From positions 1 through 39,319 of the forward strand of contig CASDSD010000021.1 in NCBI GenBank assembly GCA_949283205.1: a stretch of DNA of 39,319 nt, written 5' to 3'. This document shows positions 18,144-27,100 of this stretch, piece by piece; positions within the stretch are counted from its first letter, which is position 1; every line of letters starts with the position of its first letter. Source of the DNA: an uncultured Alistipes sp. GTDB lineage: Bacteria; Bacteroidota; Bacteroidia; Bacteroidales; Rikenellaceae. The notes beneath the pieces are model-generated. The model did no database searches, was not told where the DNA came from, and saw only the letters and a list, made by a program, of their open reading frames with translations. The translations under genes were made by a program, and so were the position numbers.

Positions 18144-20291
18144 ATGATCAATACAAGGAAGTCGATCCTCGCGCTTCTTGCCGTGGGCACGCTGCTCGGA
18201 GCAGCGGCGCAGGGCAATGTCGAGGACTACCGTCGCGCATTCGATGCGCCATCCAGGTTCACTTATGAGAAGGTCCTCGGCACCGTTGCCGACATCCGCT
18301 GGAACGAGGCGGGCACGGCCTTCATATACCGTACGCGCACCGCCGACGGCGAGAGATACGTAGCCGTGGATGCCGGGCAGAAGAAACGTACGGAATACGG
18401 CACCATATCCGAAGCGCGCGCCGCGGCGGGCATACCCGAACCGCAGCCGCAGCAGCGCCCGCGCGGACCGCAGCGCCCCGCCAAACACTGGATGGTGACC
18501 GACCCCGAGAACGAGGGCGGCCCGGTGAAGAGCCCCGACGGCACGCAGGAGGCATACGTCAAGAACTACAACATATACGTGCGCAACACGGCCGACGGCA
18601 CCGAACGGCGCCTGACCGACGACGGCGGCCTCGGCTTCTACTACTCGTGCTACATGTCGTGGTCGCCCGACGGCACGCGCCTCGCCGCCAGCAAGCTGCG
18701 CCGCGCAGAGAAACACTACGTAAGTTTCGTCGAGTCATCGCCCGCGGACCAGCTCCAGCCCAGGCTCCACACCATGGAGTACTGCAAGCCGGGCGACGAC
18801 GTGGACTACCGCGAGCCGCGCATAGTCGATGTGGCCACGGGGACGCTCTACGCCCCCTCGACCGACCTGTTCAGCCACCAGTACAGCCTCGGCCACCCCT
18901 ACTGGCTGGGCGACAGCGACAAGATATACTTCGAATACAACGAGCGAGGGCACAAGGTGTACCGCCTTCTGGAGTACTCGGCCGCAACCGGCACGGTACG
19001 TCCCGTGGTGGAGGAGACGAGCGACAAGTTCGTCAACTACAGCCGTCTGTGGCGCCGGTACATACGCGACGGGCGGCAGCTCCTGTGGACCAGCGAGCGC
19101 GACAACCACAACCACATATATCTCTATGACGTGGCCTCGGGCGAGGTCGTGCGCCAGATCACCCGGGGCGAGTGGTACGTGCGCGGCATCGTCGACGTGG
19201 ACGAGGAACAGGGCGTGATATACTTCACCGCCAGCGGCATGAACCCCAAGGAAGACCCCTATCTGGTACACTACTACCGTATCGGCATCGACGGGGGCGA
19301 GCCCGTATGCCTCACACCCGGGGAGGGAGAGCATACGGCCGTATTCTCGCCCGACCGTTCGCTTCTGGTCGACACCTACTCGAAGGCCGATACGCCGCCC
19401 GTCACCGAGCTGCGCGACGGCCGCACCGGCAAGCTCATAATGAAGCTCGAGAAGGCCGACATCTCGGCCCTCGTGGCCGAGGGATGGCAGGCACCCGAGA
19501 TCTTCGCCGCCCCGGGCCGCGACGGCAAGACCCTCATGTGGGGCATAATCCAGCGGCCCTCGAACTTCGACCCCAAGAAGAGATATCCTGTCATAGAATA
19601 TATCTACGCCGGCCCGGGCAGCGCATACGTGCCCAAGAGCTTCATGCCCTGCTACGGATACACCACCCCGCTTGCCGAGCTGGGGTTCATCGTGGTGCAG
19701 CTCGACGCCATGGGCACCTCGTTCCGCTCGAAGGAGTTCGAGGAGGTGTGCTACAAGAACCTCAAGGATGCCGGCCTGCCCGACCGCATAGCATGGATAA
19801 AGGCCGCCGCAAAGAAGTATCCCTACATGGATGCCGAGCGCGTGGGCATATACGGATGTTCGGCCGGAGGTCAGGAGAGCACCGCCGCCGTGCTGCAGTA
19901 CCCCGACTTCTACAAGGCCGCCTACAGCGCCTGCGGATGCCACGACAACCGCATGGACAAGATATGGTGGAACGAGCAGTGGATGGGATACCCCGTCGAC
20001 GAGTCGTATGCCGCAAGCAGCAATGTCGAGATGGCGCATCTGCTGCGCCGCCCGCTCATGCTCGTCGTCGGCGAGATGGATGACAATGTCGACCCGGCCA
20101 GCACCATGCAGCTCGTCAACGCCCTGATAAAGGCCGGCAAGGATTTCGAACTGGTGGTGCTGCCGGGCGAGCGCCACACCATGGGCGGCGCCTACGGCGA
20201 GCACAAGCGTTACGACTTCTTCGTGCGCACACTGATGAACAAGTCCGCCCCCGACTGGAGCGAATTTTCGAAGGCGGGAGAGGAGAAATAA
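18144..20291 (+). CDS. Exported S9-family serine peptidase (dipeptidyl-peptidase-IV-like)
   Basis: 715 aa from ATG 18144; the open frame extends to 17925, but that part has no signal peptide and lies upstream of the promoter. Residues 1-21 are a signal peptide ending A-A-A-Q, so it acts in the periplasm or outer membrane. Residues about 40-470 form a beta-propeller of DPPIV type (repeated S-P-D-G-T and Y-x-Y-D patterns); about 490-715 form the alpha/beta-hydrolase domain. Catalytic triad by motif: S573 in G-C-S-A-G-G, D646 in G-E-M-D-D-N-V, H678 in G-E-R-H-T. The spacing agrees with DPPIV enzymes. Likely removes dipeptides from peptides, perhaps Xaa-Pro, in nutrient uptake. The residue before the serine is Cys rather than the Trp of classical DPPIV. 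Monocistronic. Confidence 0.9.
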   Translation: MINTRKSILALLAVGTLLGAAAQGNVEDYRRAFDAPSRFTYEKVLGTVADIRWNEAGTAFIYRTRTADGERYVAVDAGQKKRTEYGTISEARAAAGIPEPQPQQRPRGPQRPAKHWMVTDPENEGGPVKSPDGTQEAYVKNYNIYVRNTADGTERRLTDDGGLGFYYSCYMSWSPDGTRLAASKLRRAEKHYVSFVESSPADQLQPRLHTMEYCKPGDDVDYREPRIVDVATGTLYAPSTDLFSHQYSLGHPYWLGDSDKIYFEYNERGHKVYRLLEYSAATGTVRPVVEETSDKFVNYSRLWRRYIRDGRQLLWTSERDNHNHIYLYDVASGEVVRQITRGEWYVRGIVDVDEEQGVIYFTASGMNPKEDPYLVHYYRIGIDGGEPVCLTPGEGEHTAVFSPDRSLLVDTYSKADTPPVTELRDGRTGKLIMKLEKADISALVAEGWQAPEIFAAPGRDGKTLMWGIIQRPSNFDPKKRYPVIEYIYAGPGSAYVPKSFMPCYGYTTPLAELGFIVVQLDAMGTSFRSKEFEEVCYKNLKDAGLPDRIAWIKAAAKKYPYMDAERVGIYGCSAGGQESTAAVLQYPDFYKAAYSACGCHDNRMDKIWWNEQWMGYPVDESYAASSNVEMAHLLRRPLMLVVGEMDDNVDPASTMQLVNALIKAGKDFELVVLPGERHTMGGAYGEHKRYDFFVRTLMNKSAPDWSEFSKAGEEK

Positions 20292-20314
20292 TCCGCACTC
20301 TATCCTTTGACAAA

Positions 20315-20346
20315 AACACCCCGCAACCTTACGGTTGCGGGGTGTT
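20315..20346. terminator. Bidirectional terminator between the S9 peptidase and glycosylase operon
   Basis: Perfect 14-base stem AACACCCCGCAACC / GGTTGCGGGGTGTT with TTAC loop. The minus-strand side runs into TTTTTG, the plus side into TTATCC, so it can end both convergent transcripts. Confidence 0.85.
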
Positions 20347-20373
20347 ATCCTATTGCGGCCTGCCATCCCATTC

Positions 20374-20970
20374 CTACGGCAGCATTCCCTCCGTGCGGAA
20401 CATTTCCCCGTATACGGCGGCCTTGCGCTCCAGCGCCAGCGGGTAGGCACGCGACGAGGAGGGCATGCGGTAGAGCCGCAGCGCGCGACCCTCGAACGGG
20501 AACTCCACGGCCCCGCCCACGGCGGGACGGCCGCACCCGACGGCGGCGGCAAAGGTCTCGGCAGCCTTGTCCCCCGTTACGGCCACGGCACGGCACTCCG
20601 GCACGCTCCGCAGCAGCGACCCCACGTCGGTCGGAGAGACCACCTCGAGGAACTTGTCCGAGGCGTTGCCCGCCAGACGCCGCACCTCCGATGCCGTATC
20701 ATAGAGTCCGAGCCCACGCTCCGCGCAGAATGCCTCGACGGCGTCGCGGTCGAAACGCCGCTCACCCCGCACCACGAACCTGTCGCGGTCGCCGTAAAAG
20801 AGCAACCCCATGATACGCCACATGTCATTGTTGAAATTGGGATAGTAGAACTCCATCGACCACCGACGCCGCTCGGGAGGGAAGCTGCCCAGCATCAGCA
20901 GACGGCACCCTGCGGGCAGGAACGGCGTCAGCGGATGACGCTCCACGGGGCATATCTCCCGCTCATTCAT
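20374..20970 (-). CDS. Uracil-DNA-glycosylase-superfamily protein
   Basis: 198 aa from ATG 20970, which overlaps the end of the upstream gene by eight bases. The N-terminal block L-L-M-L-G-S-F-P-P-E (25-33) followed by F-Y-Y-P-N-F-N-N-D-M-W-R-I-M-G (41-55) is the motif-1/active-site region of the glycosylase branch often annotated in Bacteroidota as uracil-DNA glycosylase family, related to the deoxyinosine/mismatch glycosylases. A C-terminal M-P-S-S-S-R-A-Y matches the DNA-intercalation loop position. Expected role: removing damaged bases, probably uracil or hypoxanthine, at the start of base excision repair. Last gene of a four-gene operon. Confidence 0.8.
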   Translation of the reverse strand: MNEREICPVERHPLTPFLPAGCRLLMLGSFPPERRRWSMEFYYPNFNNDMWRIMGLLFYGDRDRFVVRGERRFDRDAVEAFCAERGLGLYDTASEVRRLAGNASDKFLEVVSPTDVGSLLRSVPECRAVAVTGDKAAETFAAAVGCGRPAVGGAVEFPFEGRALRLYRMPSSSRAYPLALERKAAVYGEMFRTEGMLP

Positions 20971-21349
20971 GGCTCCGCAGGTCATAATGAGCCGCACGGC
21001 GGTCGATCCATACCGACGCACGCTCGGGAATGAAACGCAGCGTGCAATAGCTCCTGCCGGAGACGACGGGCCTCTCCTTCGCCATAGAGGCCCTCGCCCC
21101 GACGACACGCCCCGTCAATATAATACTGTCATCACCGCGGCGCATGCACAATCCGGCGCGTACGCCACGCCGGAGCTTGACGGCCGAGGCCCCTTCGGCC
21201 CTCACCTTCATCCAAACCGTATTCAGATTATCGGCACGATACCCCACCACCTCCAGCTGGCGAGGGAAGAATCCTTCACGGTACTCCGCCATGATCACCG
21301 TATCGGCTGCAGCCACCATGGCGGCCGCACGTTCCAACATTTCATCCAT
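20963..21349 (-). CDS. PNPOx-like split-barrel protein
   Basis: 128 aa, the size of small flavin-reductase-like / pyridoxamine-5'-phosphate-oxidase-like split-barrel proteins. The start M-D-E-M-L-E-R-A-A-A-M-V-A-A-A-D-T-V (helix, split) followed by F-F-P-R-Q-L-E-V-V is typical: a short helix then a first strand with P-R. The later strands S-I-I-L-T-G-R-V and Y-C-T-L-R-F-I-P-E-R-A also fit. Such proteins bind FMN, heme or F420; the cofactor here cannot be told. 12 bases from the GNAT gene upstream and overlapping the glycosylase gene, so co-transcribed. Confidence 0.75.
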   Translation of the reverse strand: MDEMLERAAAMVAAADTVIMAEYREGFFPRQLEVVGYRADNLNTVWMKVRAEGASAVKLRRGVRAGLCMRRGDDSIILTGRVVGARASMAKERPVVSGRSYCTLRFIPERASVWIDRRAAHYDLRSHE

Positions 21350-21361
21350 TCTATGGTCAGA

Positions 21362-21829
21362 TTATTTGTCCGTTATCTCCATTTTATACACATTCGTCCG
21401 CTTCGGTTCGAACCCCGCCGAAAGGTAAAGCGCATTTGCCTCCACGCGCGACGGCCGCGACGTGAGCATAAGCGTCACCGGAGCCAACTGCCGCGCCTCG
21501 CGGACGGCATGCCCGACAAGCATGCGGCCGAAGCCGCGCCCGCGATACCGCACATCGACCACCACATCCTCAATCCATACCTTGCGCCCCGTAGGGGTTG
21601 TGTACACTCCCATCGAGAGCATCCCGGCCACGCGGCCTGCGGCAAGGAGCAGAAACATACGGCTTGCCCCCTCCGACACCATCGCGGCCAGCCGCTCGGG
21701 CGCAAAGGCCCCAGGCGAGGATGTCAACTGTCCCACCAGCGCACCTATCTCGCCGGCCAGTGCCATATCCTGCGGCCCGAACTCACGTATCTCCACATTC
21801 TCCATAATCCTTCGGCATACACGACGCAT
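21362..21829 (-). CDS. GNAT-family N-acetyltransferase (second in operon)
   Basis: 155 aa from ATG 21829, one base past the stop of the preceding gene; ATG 21805 (M-E-N-V-E-I) is the better match to the family start. The acetyl-CoA loop R-Y-R-G-R-G-F-G (motif A) follows the strand W-I-E-D-V-V-V-D-V, and motif B has A-N-A-L-Y-L-S-A-G-F-E. Transfers an acetyl group to an unknown amine. Its role may be linked to the neighbouring acetyltransferase, but the two are different subfamilies. Confidence 0.85.
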   Translation of the reverse strand: MRRVCRRIMENVEIREFGPQDMALAGEIGALVGQLTSSPGAFAPERLAAMVSEGASRMFLLLAAGRVAGMLSMGVYTTPTGRKVWIEDVVVDVRYRGRGFGRMLVGHAVREARQLAPVTLMLTSRPSRVEANALYLSAGFEPKRTNVYKMEITDK

Positions 21830-21830
21830 G

Positions 21831-22280
21831 TTACAACTCCATGCTGAAATATATCATGTCGCGCAACACCACACCCGCCTCAACAATGGGACGGTCGTAG
21901 TTGTCGGTGAAAAAATCCTTCACCACATGCGACCTCACGAAACCGCACCGCTCGTAAAACGGCACCGTGGCGGGAGAGTCTCCCGTGCCTACCGCAAGGC
22001 GCGAAAACCGTCCGCGGCAATGCTCCCGCACGAAGTCGACCATCATCCGGCCGACACCCCGCCCGCGCCATGCCGGCTCCACCGCCAGATTCTTTATCTC
22101 GGCCGTGCCGCCGCCCTCGTCTGTCACCACGCACACGCCGCACACGCGCCCGCCCTCCACGGCCGCGAACATATCGCCCCGGGCGATATAGCGGTCGATC
22201 ATGGTCTCCTGCTCGTCGGCCATGAGCAGAAGACCGAGGTAACGCTTGCGGTCACCCTCAACTGCAACTATCTCTATCAT
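21831..22280 (-). CDS. GNAT-family N-acetyltransferase (first in operon)
   Basis: 149 aa from ATG 22280. The longer frame to 22391 is rejected because the -7 box at 22297-22304 lies inside it. The acetyl-CoA-binding motif A reads L-A-V-E-P-A-W-R-G-R-G-V-G-R-M-M-V, and the C-terminal half has V-P-F-Y-E-R-C-G-F (motif B), both intact. Early residues Y-L-G-L-L-L-M-A-D-E-Q-E-T-M-I form the two substrate-side helices. Substrate unknown. First gene of a leftward operon with another GNAT, a PNPOx-like protein and a glycosylase. Confidence 0.88.
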   Translation of the reverse strand: MIEIVAVEGDRKRYLGLLLMADEQETMIDRYIARGDMFAAVEGGRVCGVCVVTDEGGGTAEIKNLAVEPAWRGRGVGRMMVDFVREHCRGRFSRLAVGTGDSPATVPFYERCGFVRSHVVKDFFTDNYDRPIVEAGVVLRDMIYFSMEL

Positions 22281-22296
22281 GACACAAAACCGGCAG

Positions 22297-22327
22297 CAAA
22301 GATAACACACGCCGCCGTTAAAAACAA
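22297..22327 (-). promoter_or_regulatory. Promoter of the GNAT-GNAT-PNPOx-glycosylase operon
   Basis: On the minus strand TTG (22327-22325), 20-base spacer, TATCTTTG (22304-22297), a perfect -7 box. Very short leader (about 10 bases) to ATG 22280. Confidence 0.7.
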
Positions 22328-22330
22328 CCC

Positions 22331-22371
22331 GCGCGGCCGGCAATCCGGCCATTTCGGACCACCGGCCGCGC
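22331..22371 (-). terminator. Probable terminator of the YitT-like gene
   Basis: Inverted repeat GCGCGGCCGG (22331-22340) / CCGGCCGCGC (22362-22371) with a 21-base loop, followed on the minus strand by GGGTTGTTTTT. The T run is also the -33 region of the next promoter, so the two genes are packed tightly. Confidence 0.55.
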
Positions 22372-22394
22372 ACGTCAGCGCCGCCACGCATGCA

Positions 22395-23297
22395 TCACAG
22401 CTTTATGGGCTGGAAACCGCGGCCGTAAACACCCATCACCGAACCTACTGTCATGAAGGCGTCGGGGTCTATCTGCCGGACGAACTTCATCACCGTAAGC
22501 GTCTCGCGGCGGGTGCAGATGACCATTATCATCTTGGAATGGTGGTGCGTATATCCGCCCTCCGACTCGATAAGGGTCACGCCGCGCCCCAGATCGCGGT
22601 TCAGCCGCACGGTGATCTCGCCGTAATGCGGCGATATTATGAAGACCTGATTAGACTGTTTGTTGCCCGCCAGAATCATGTCGACCGTATATCCGAACAC
22701 CAGCGTCATGATGTAACCGTAGATGGCGGCGTCGATCGAGAACCCCACCAGCAGCGACGAGGCTATAATCATGAAGTCGAGGGCGAAGATTATGCGCCCG
22801 TAGCTTATCGAGCGGTACTTGTTGACGATCATGGCCACGATGTCGGTACCTCCGGCCGAGCCGTCCTGCATGATGGCCATCGCCACGCCGAAGCCCGTGA
22901 TGACGCCGCCCAGCACCATCGACAGGAAACGGTCCAGATGGAGGAAATCCTCCGGCGGCAGCATCGACTGCCATATGTTCATCGACAGGGAGAGCATCAC
23001 GATGCAGTATATCGTCTTCAGGCCGAAGTTCCATCCCAGGACGAATCCCGCCGCGATCAGCAGCACGGCGTTTATCACCAGGACGATGGTTCCGATCTGT
23101 ATCTCCCAGCCGTAGGCGTTCCTTAACGCCGTACTTATTACGATGGCCAGACCCGAGGCGGCGCCGCCGGTGCTCTTGGCCGGCAGTACGCACCCTATCC
23201 ATCCGAACGAATAGATGAACATGCCCAAGGTCATCAGCGTATACTCCTTGAGTGTAACGAAAACTTTGCGCGGAGTCAATCTTTCAGTTGTTGTCAT
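22395..23297 (-). CDS. YitT-family membrane protein (DUF161 + DUF2179)
   Basis: 300 aa from ATG 23297; the longer frame to 23393 adds only a low-complexity GC-rich extension. Five to six membrane helices from about residue 22 to 200, with the family hallmarks S-T-G-G-A-A-S-G-L-A and D-G-S-A-G-G-T-D-I-V-A. The last 90 residues form the cytoplasmic DUF2179 (PII-like) domain, from S-N-Q-V-F-I-I-S to the end, with G-R-G-V-T-L-I and G-Y-T-H. The family is widespread and its function is not settled; transport has been proposed. No clear TAnnTTTG promoter was found upstream, only a hairpin-prone GC-rich stretch. Confidence 0.9.
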   Translation of the reverse strand: MTTTERLTPRKVFVTLKEYTLMTLGMFIYSFGWIGCVLPAKSTGGAASGLAIVISTALRNAYGWEIQIGTIVLVINAVLLIAAGFVLGWNFGLKTIYCIVMLSLSMNIWQSMLPPEDFLHLDRFLSMVLGGVITGFGVAMAIMQDGSAGGTDIVAMIVNKYRSISYGRIIFALDFMIIASSLLVGFSIDAAIYGYIMTLVFGYTVDMILAGNKQSNQVFIISPHYGEITVRLNRDLGRGVTLIESEGGYTHHHSKMIMVICTRRETLTVMKFVRQIDPDAFMTVGSVMGVYGRGFQPIKL

Positions 23298-24137
23298 GGC
23301 AATCGGCAGTTGAAAACTTGATTTATACGGAGGTTGCAGTCGTCCTGCCGTGCCGCGCCTCCTCCCGCCCGTCCATGGCAGGGCGGGGTTCACCGCATGG
23401 CATCAGGCAGTTACCGAATGTGAATTTAATACAAATTACCGACATACGGCAATCGGGGACGATGAAAATTTCACTTCCGCCGCCGTCACCGGAGCGGAAG
23501 AGCCGCCGCGCCCCGGTACCGCACCTGTCGTCCGAAACGAAACCATTTCACCGCAGAGGTGCCGGATATGTCGGAACGGGCCGACGAGAACGGCGGGAGG
23601 CAAAACGCGCAAGCAAAATAATAATTGCATATATATTCAGACCCCGACATCGTGATCCCGAAAGTCGGAGCGATCCCAGAAAGCGTAAATTTAGACAGAA
23701 AAGATGGACCTGTCCGGGCATTTGCAAAAACACATATTACAATTCATAACCTCCGGCAGAGAGGGATCAAAACCAATATCGCCACACGTTTTCTCTTCCA
23801 GTAAAGGGCAAAAATAGATATAGACTCGCATGCCCGGAAACTTCACAACGATCTATTCCGACATACCCGCATTCCGGGCGGAAAAAATAATTATGTCTAA
23901 AAAAACATATTTTACACCAACAAATATTGCAAATTCAAAAATATATTGTTAAACTTGCACTACCTATAGACAAAAGACCAAAAAACAACTATTCATTCAC
24001 ATTTTATAATATAACTACGCTGCCTATGGATTAAAAGCAAGCCTAAAACTCCATGCGGGCCGGTCACACATGTGTGGGAGCCCTTGTCAATGAAACTAAC
24101 CAAAACTATAATATTCGTATAACTTAAAACCCGAATT
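23298..24137. other. 840-base intergenic region before the SusC gene
   Basis: No convincing gene: the short frames here lack signal or domain features and codon bias. The left part has an inverted repeat CCCGCCC/GGGCGGG (23364-23387). GC content falls sharply from about 23600 on, with A/T-rich runs at 23880-24050. Two similar segments 60 bases apart (from 23956 and from 24016, both containing CCTAT) and a palindrome CACACATGTGTG (24065-24076) inside a longer GGGC...GCCC hairpin (24057-24083) lie in the likely leader of susC. A weak -33/-7 pair may exist at 24084-24117. A small RNA or regulatory leader is possible but unproven. Confidence 0.5.
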
Positions 24138-27100
24138 ATGAAGTTAAATTTTACCCCCCCCCTTCACAGGTGGCAATTAACGGCTATTCTGGTATTTTTA
24201 TTCGGAATTAGCTGTCTGTGCGCGTCGGCTCAGGATAGTTCTGTCCGCGGCGTGGTGAAAGATGCTGCCGGAAATCCGATCTTCGGAGCCAGCGTCGTCG
24301 AAAAAGGTACGACAAACGGTATCACTACCGATGAAAACGGTTCGTACTTCCTCCAGCTTCGCAGCAAGAACCCGACCCTGGAGTTCTCGTTCATCGGCTA
24401 CACGAGCCAAAGCATCGTCGTGGGCGCCCAGACGGTGCTGGACGTTGTTCTGGAAGAGGATAAGGCCGAACTCGAAGAGGTCGTCGTAATCGGATACGGC
24501 ACCGCCAAGAAGAAGGACCTTACCGGAGCTATCTCGACTGTCAACACCGAGAACCTTACAAGCGAGGCTCCCCGTTCGGTGAGCGACCTTCTGCGTTCGG
24601 CCGCCGCAGGTCTTAACGTCAGCATGTCGACCGACGCCGAGGCAGCCGGAAGCTACTCGATACGTGGTAAAACCACGCTGTCGGCAGGTTCGGCGCCGCT
24701 GATCGTGCTCGACGGAGTGATCTACAACGGCGATATCACCGATATCAACCCGAACGACGTGGAGAGCGTCGACGTGCTCAAGGATGCTTCGTCGGCCGCA
24801 ATCTACGGTGCCAAGTCTTCGAACGGCGTTATCTGTATCAACACCAAGAAGGGACGCGGCGGCCGCCCCACCATATCGTTCAACGCCAACATCGGTTTCG
24901 TACACCGCGCACGTCCGGTGAATGTGCTTGACGGCGAAGGCTTCGTCAAGTTCCGCCAGGACTACGAGGAGGGACAGCTCACCAACGAGGAGCGCGAGCG
25001 CGTACCCGAGAAGTTCACCGATCCCCGTCAGCTGCAGAACGTAGACCTGCTTACGTGGTACAACTACGACCAGGCTACTCCCGCAACCGTATTGCCCGAC
25101 GAGGAGACCCTTCTGCGTACGTGGCTCAGCCGTCTGGAGTTCAAGACCATAGAGCAGGACAACTATCTGGCCGGCAACGAGACCAACTGGGACGACATCG
25201 TTTACCAGACCGGTCTGCAGCAGGACTACACCGCCAGCATCTCGAACAACAACGATCTCACGTCATACTACTGGTCGGTAGGCTATGCCGATCGTGAGGG
25301 CGTGATCGTCGGCAACCGCTACACCAACCTGCGTACGCGACTCAACCTCAAGTCGAAGGTGACCGAATGGATGACCGTCGGCGTGAACGCACAGTTCGCC
25401 GAGCGTAAGGGCGGATATCTGCAGGCCGACCACGGACAGCGCGAGAACAACTCGCCCTACACCGTCTACACAATGGATCAGGAGAGCCCCTACTTCCGCT
25501 ACCCCTCGGGCGACAACAACACGCTCAACCCCTTCTATGAGAACACCTTCATCGATCGCCGGCAGATTACCCAGACGCTCAATGCCAGCATCTTCACCAT
25601 CATCAATCTGCCCTTCGGCATCGAGTATCAGATGAACTATACGCCCTACTTCAAGTGGTACGAGTACTACAACCACAACTCGTCTGAGTCACCCTCGTAC
25701 GAGGCTCTCGGCGGTTCGGCTACGCGCCAGCACCAGAAGACCTACAAATGGCAGCTCGACAACGTGATCCGCTGGCAGCGCGAGTTCGGCAAGCACAACA
25801 TCAACATCACCCTTCTGCAGAACGCCGAGAAGAACCAGTACTGGTCGGATTCTATGTCGGCAACCAACTTCACCCCGATGGATATCCTCGGATGGCACCG
25901 TATGCAGGCCGGTACCGAGCAGACCATCTCTTCGGATGATACGTACGACACCGGCGACGCCCTGATGGCCCGTCTCTTCTACTCGTACGACGACACCTAC
26001 ATGCTTACCGCATCGATCCGCCGCGACGGTTATTCGGCATTCGGCCAGGGCAACCCGCGCGCATCGTTCCCCTCAATAGCCTTAGGTTGGGTCTTCACGA
26101 ACGAGAAGTTCCTGGAGGGTACCCAAGGATGGCTCGATTACGGCAAGCTGCGCGTATCGTGGGGCGAGAACGGTAACCGCGACATCGGCCGCTACGCCGC
26201 ACTGTCGACCCTAACCTCGTCGCTGCACCCCTACATCGACTCTACTACGGGCACCATCTACACCACCTCGCAGATCTGGGTCGACAAGCTCGCCAACACC
26301 AACCTCTCGTGGGAGACTACCGTGTCATGGAACTTCGGTCTCGACTTCGGACTCTTCGGTAACAAGCTTCGCGGTTCGGCCGAGTTCTACGTAGCCAAGA
26401 CCAAGGACATGCTCGTATCGCGCTCGATCCCCTCGATCACCGGTTTCAGCAGCATCTACGACAACCTCGGACAGCTCAACAACCACGGCTTCGAGCTTAC
26501 GCTTAACGCCACTCCCGTGGAGAACAAATTCATGACGTGGGATTCGTCAGTAACCTTCTCGCTCAACCGCCGCAAGATCGTACACCTGTACGGCACCTAC
26601 GAGGACGTATACGACCCCGAAACGGGTGAGGTTATCGGCCAGAAGGAGAGCGATGACGTCAACAACGGCTGGTACATAGGCCACGACACCGACCAGATCT
26701 ACGGTTACAAGCGTATCGGCGTATGGCAGCTCGACGAAGAGGAGGAGGCCGCAGTCTACGGACTCAAGCCCGGCGACTTCAAGTACTGGGACAAGGACAC
26801 CAACGGCGTACTGAACACCGACGACAAGGTATGGCAGGGCTACACCTCGCCGCGCTACCGCCTCTCATGGCGCAACGAGTTCAACTTCAAGAACGGAATC
26901 TCGCTCTCGTTCATGCTCTACGGTAACTTCGGCCAGTGGGGCACGCTCAACCGTGCAGCCAATGCAGTCAGCCAGCCCGACCGCCACACCACCATCGAGA
27001 TCGATCGCTGGACCATCGACAACCCCACCAACGACTTTGCACGCATCGGCTCCACCAACAAGGGCAGCAACTACGTACGCAAGGACTTCGTCCGCATGGA

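Noticed and set aside
23298-24137. Invertible promoter or ECF/anti-sigma gene upstream of SusC
   Set aside because: No longer inverted repeat pair, invertase or regulator gene could be found; only short palindromes.
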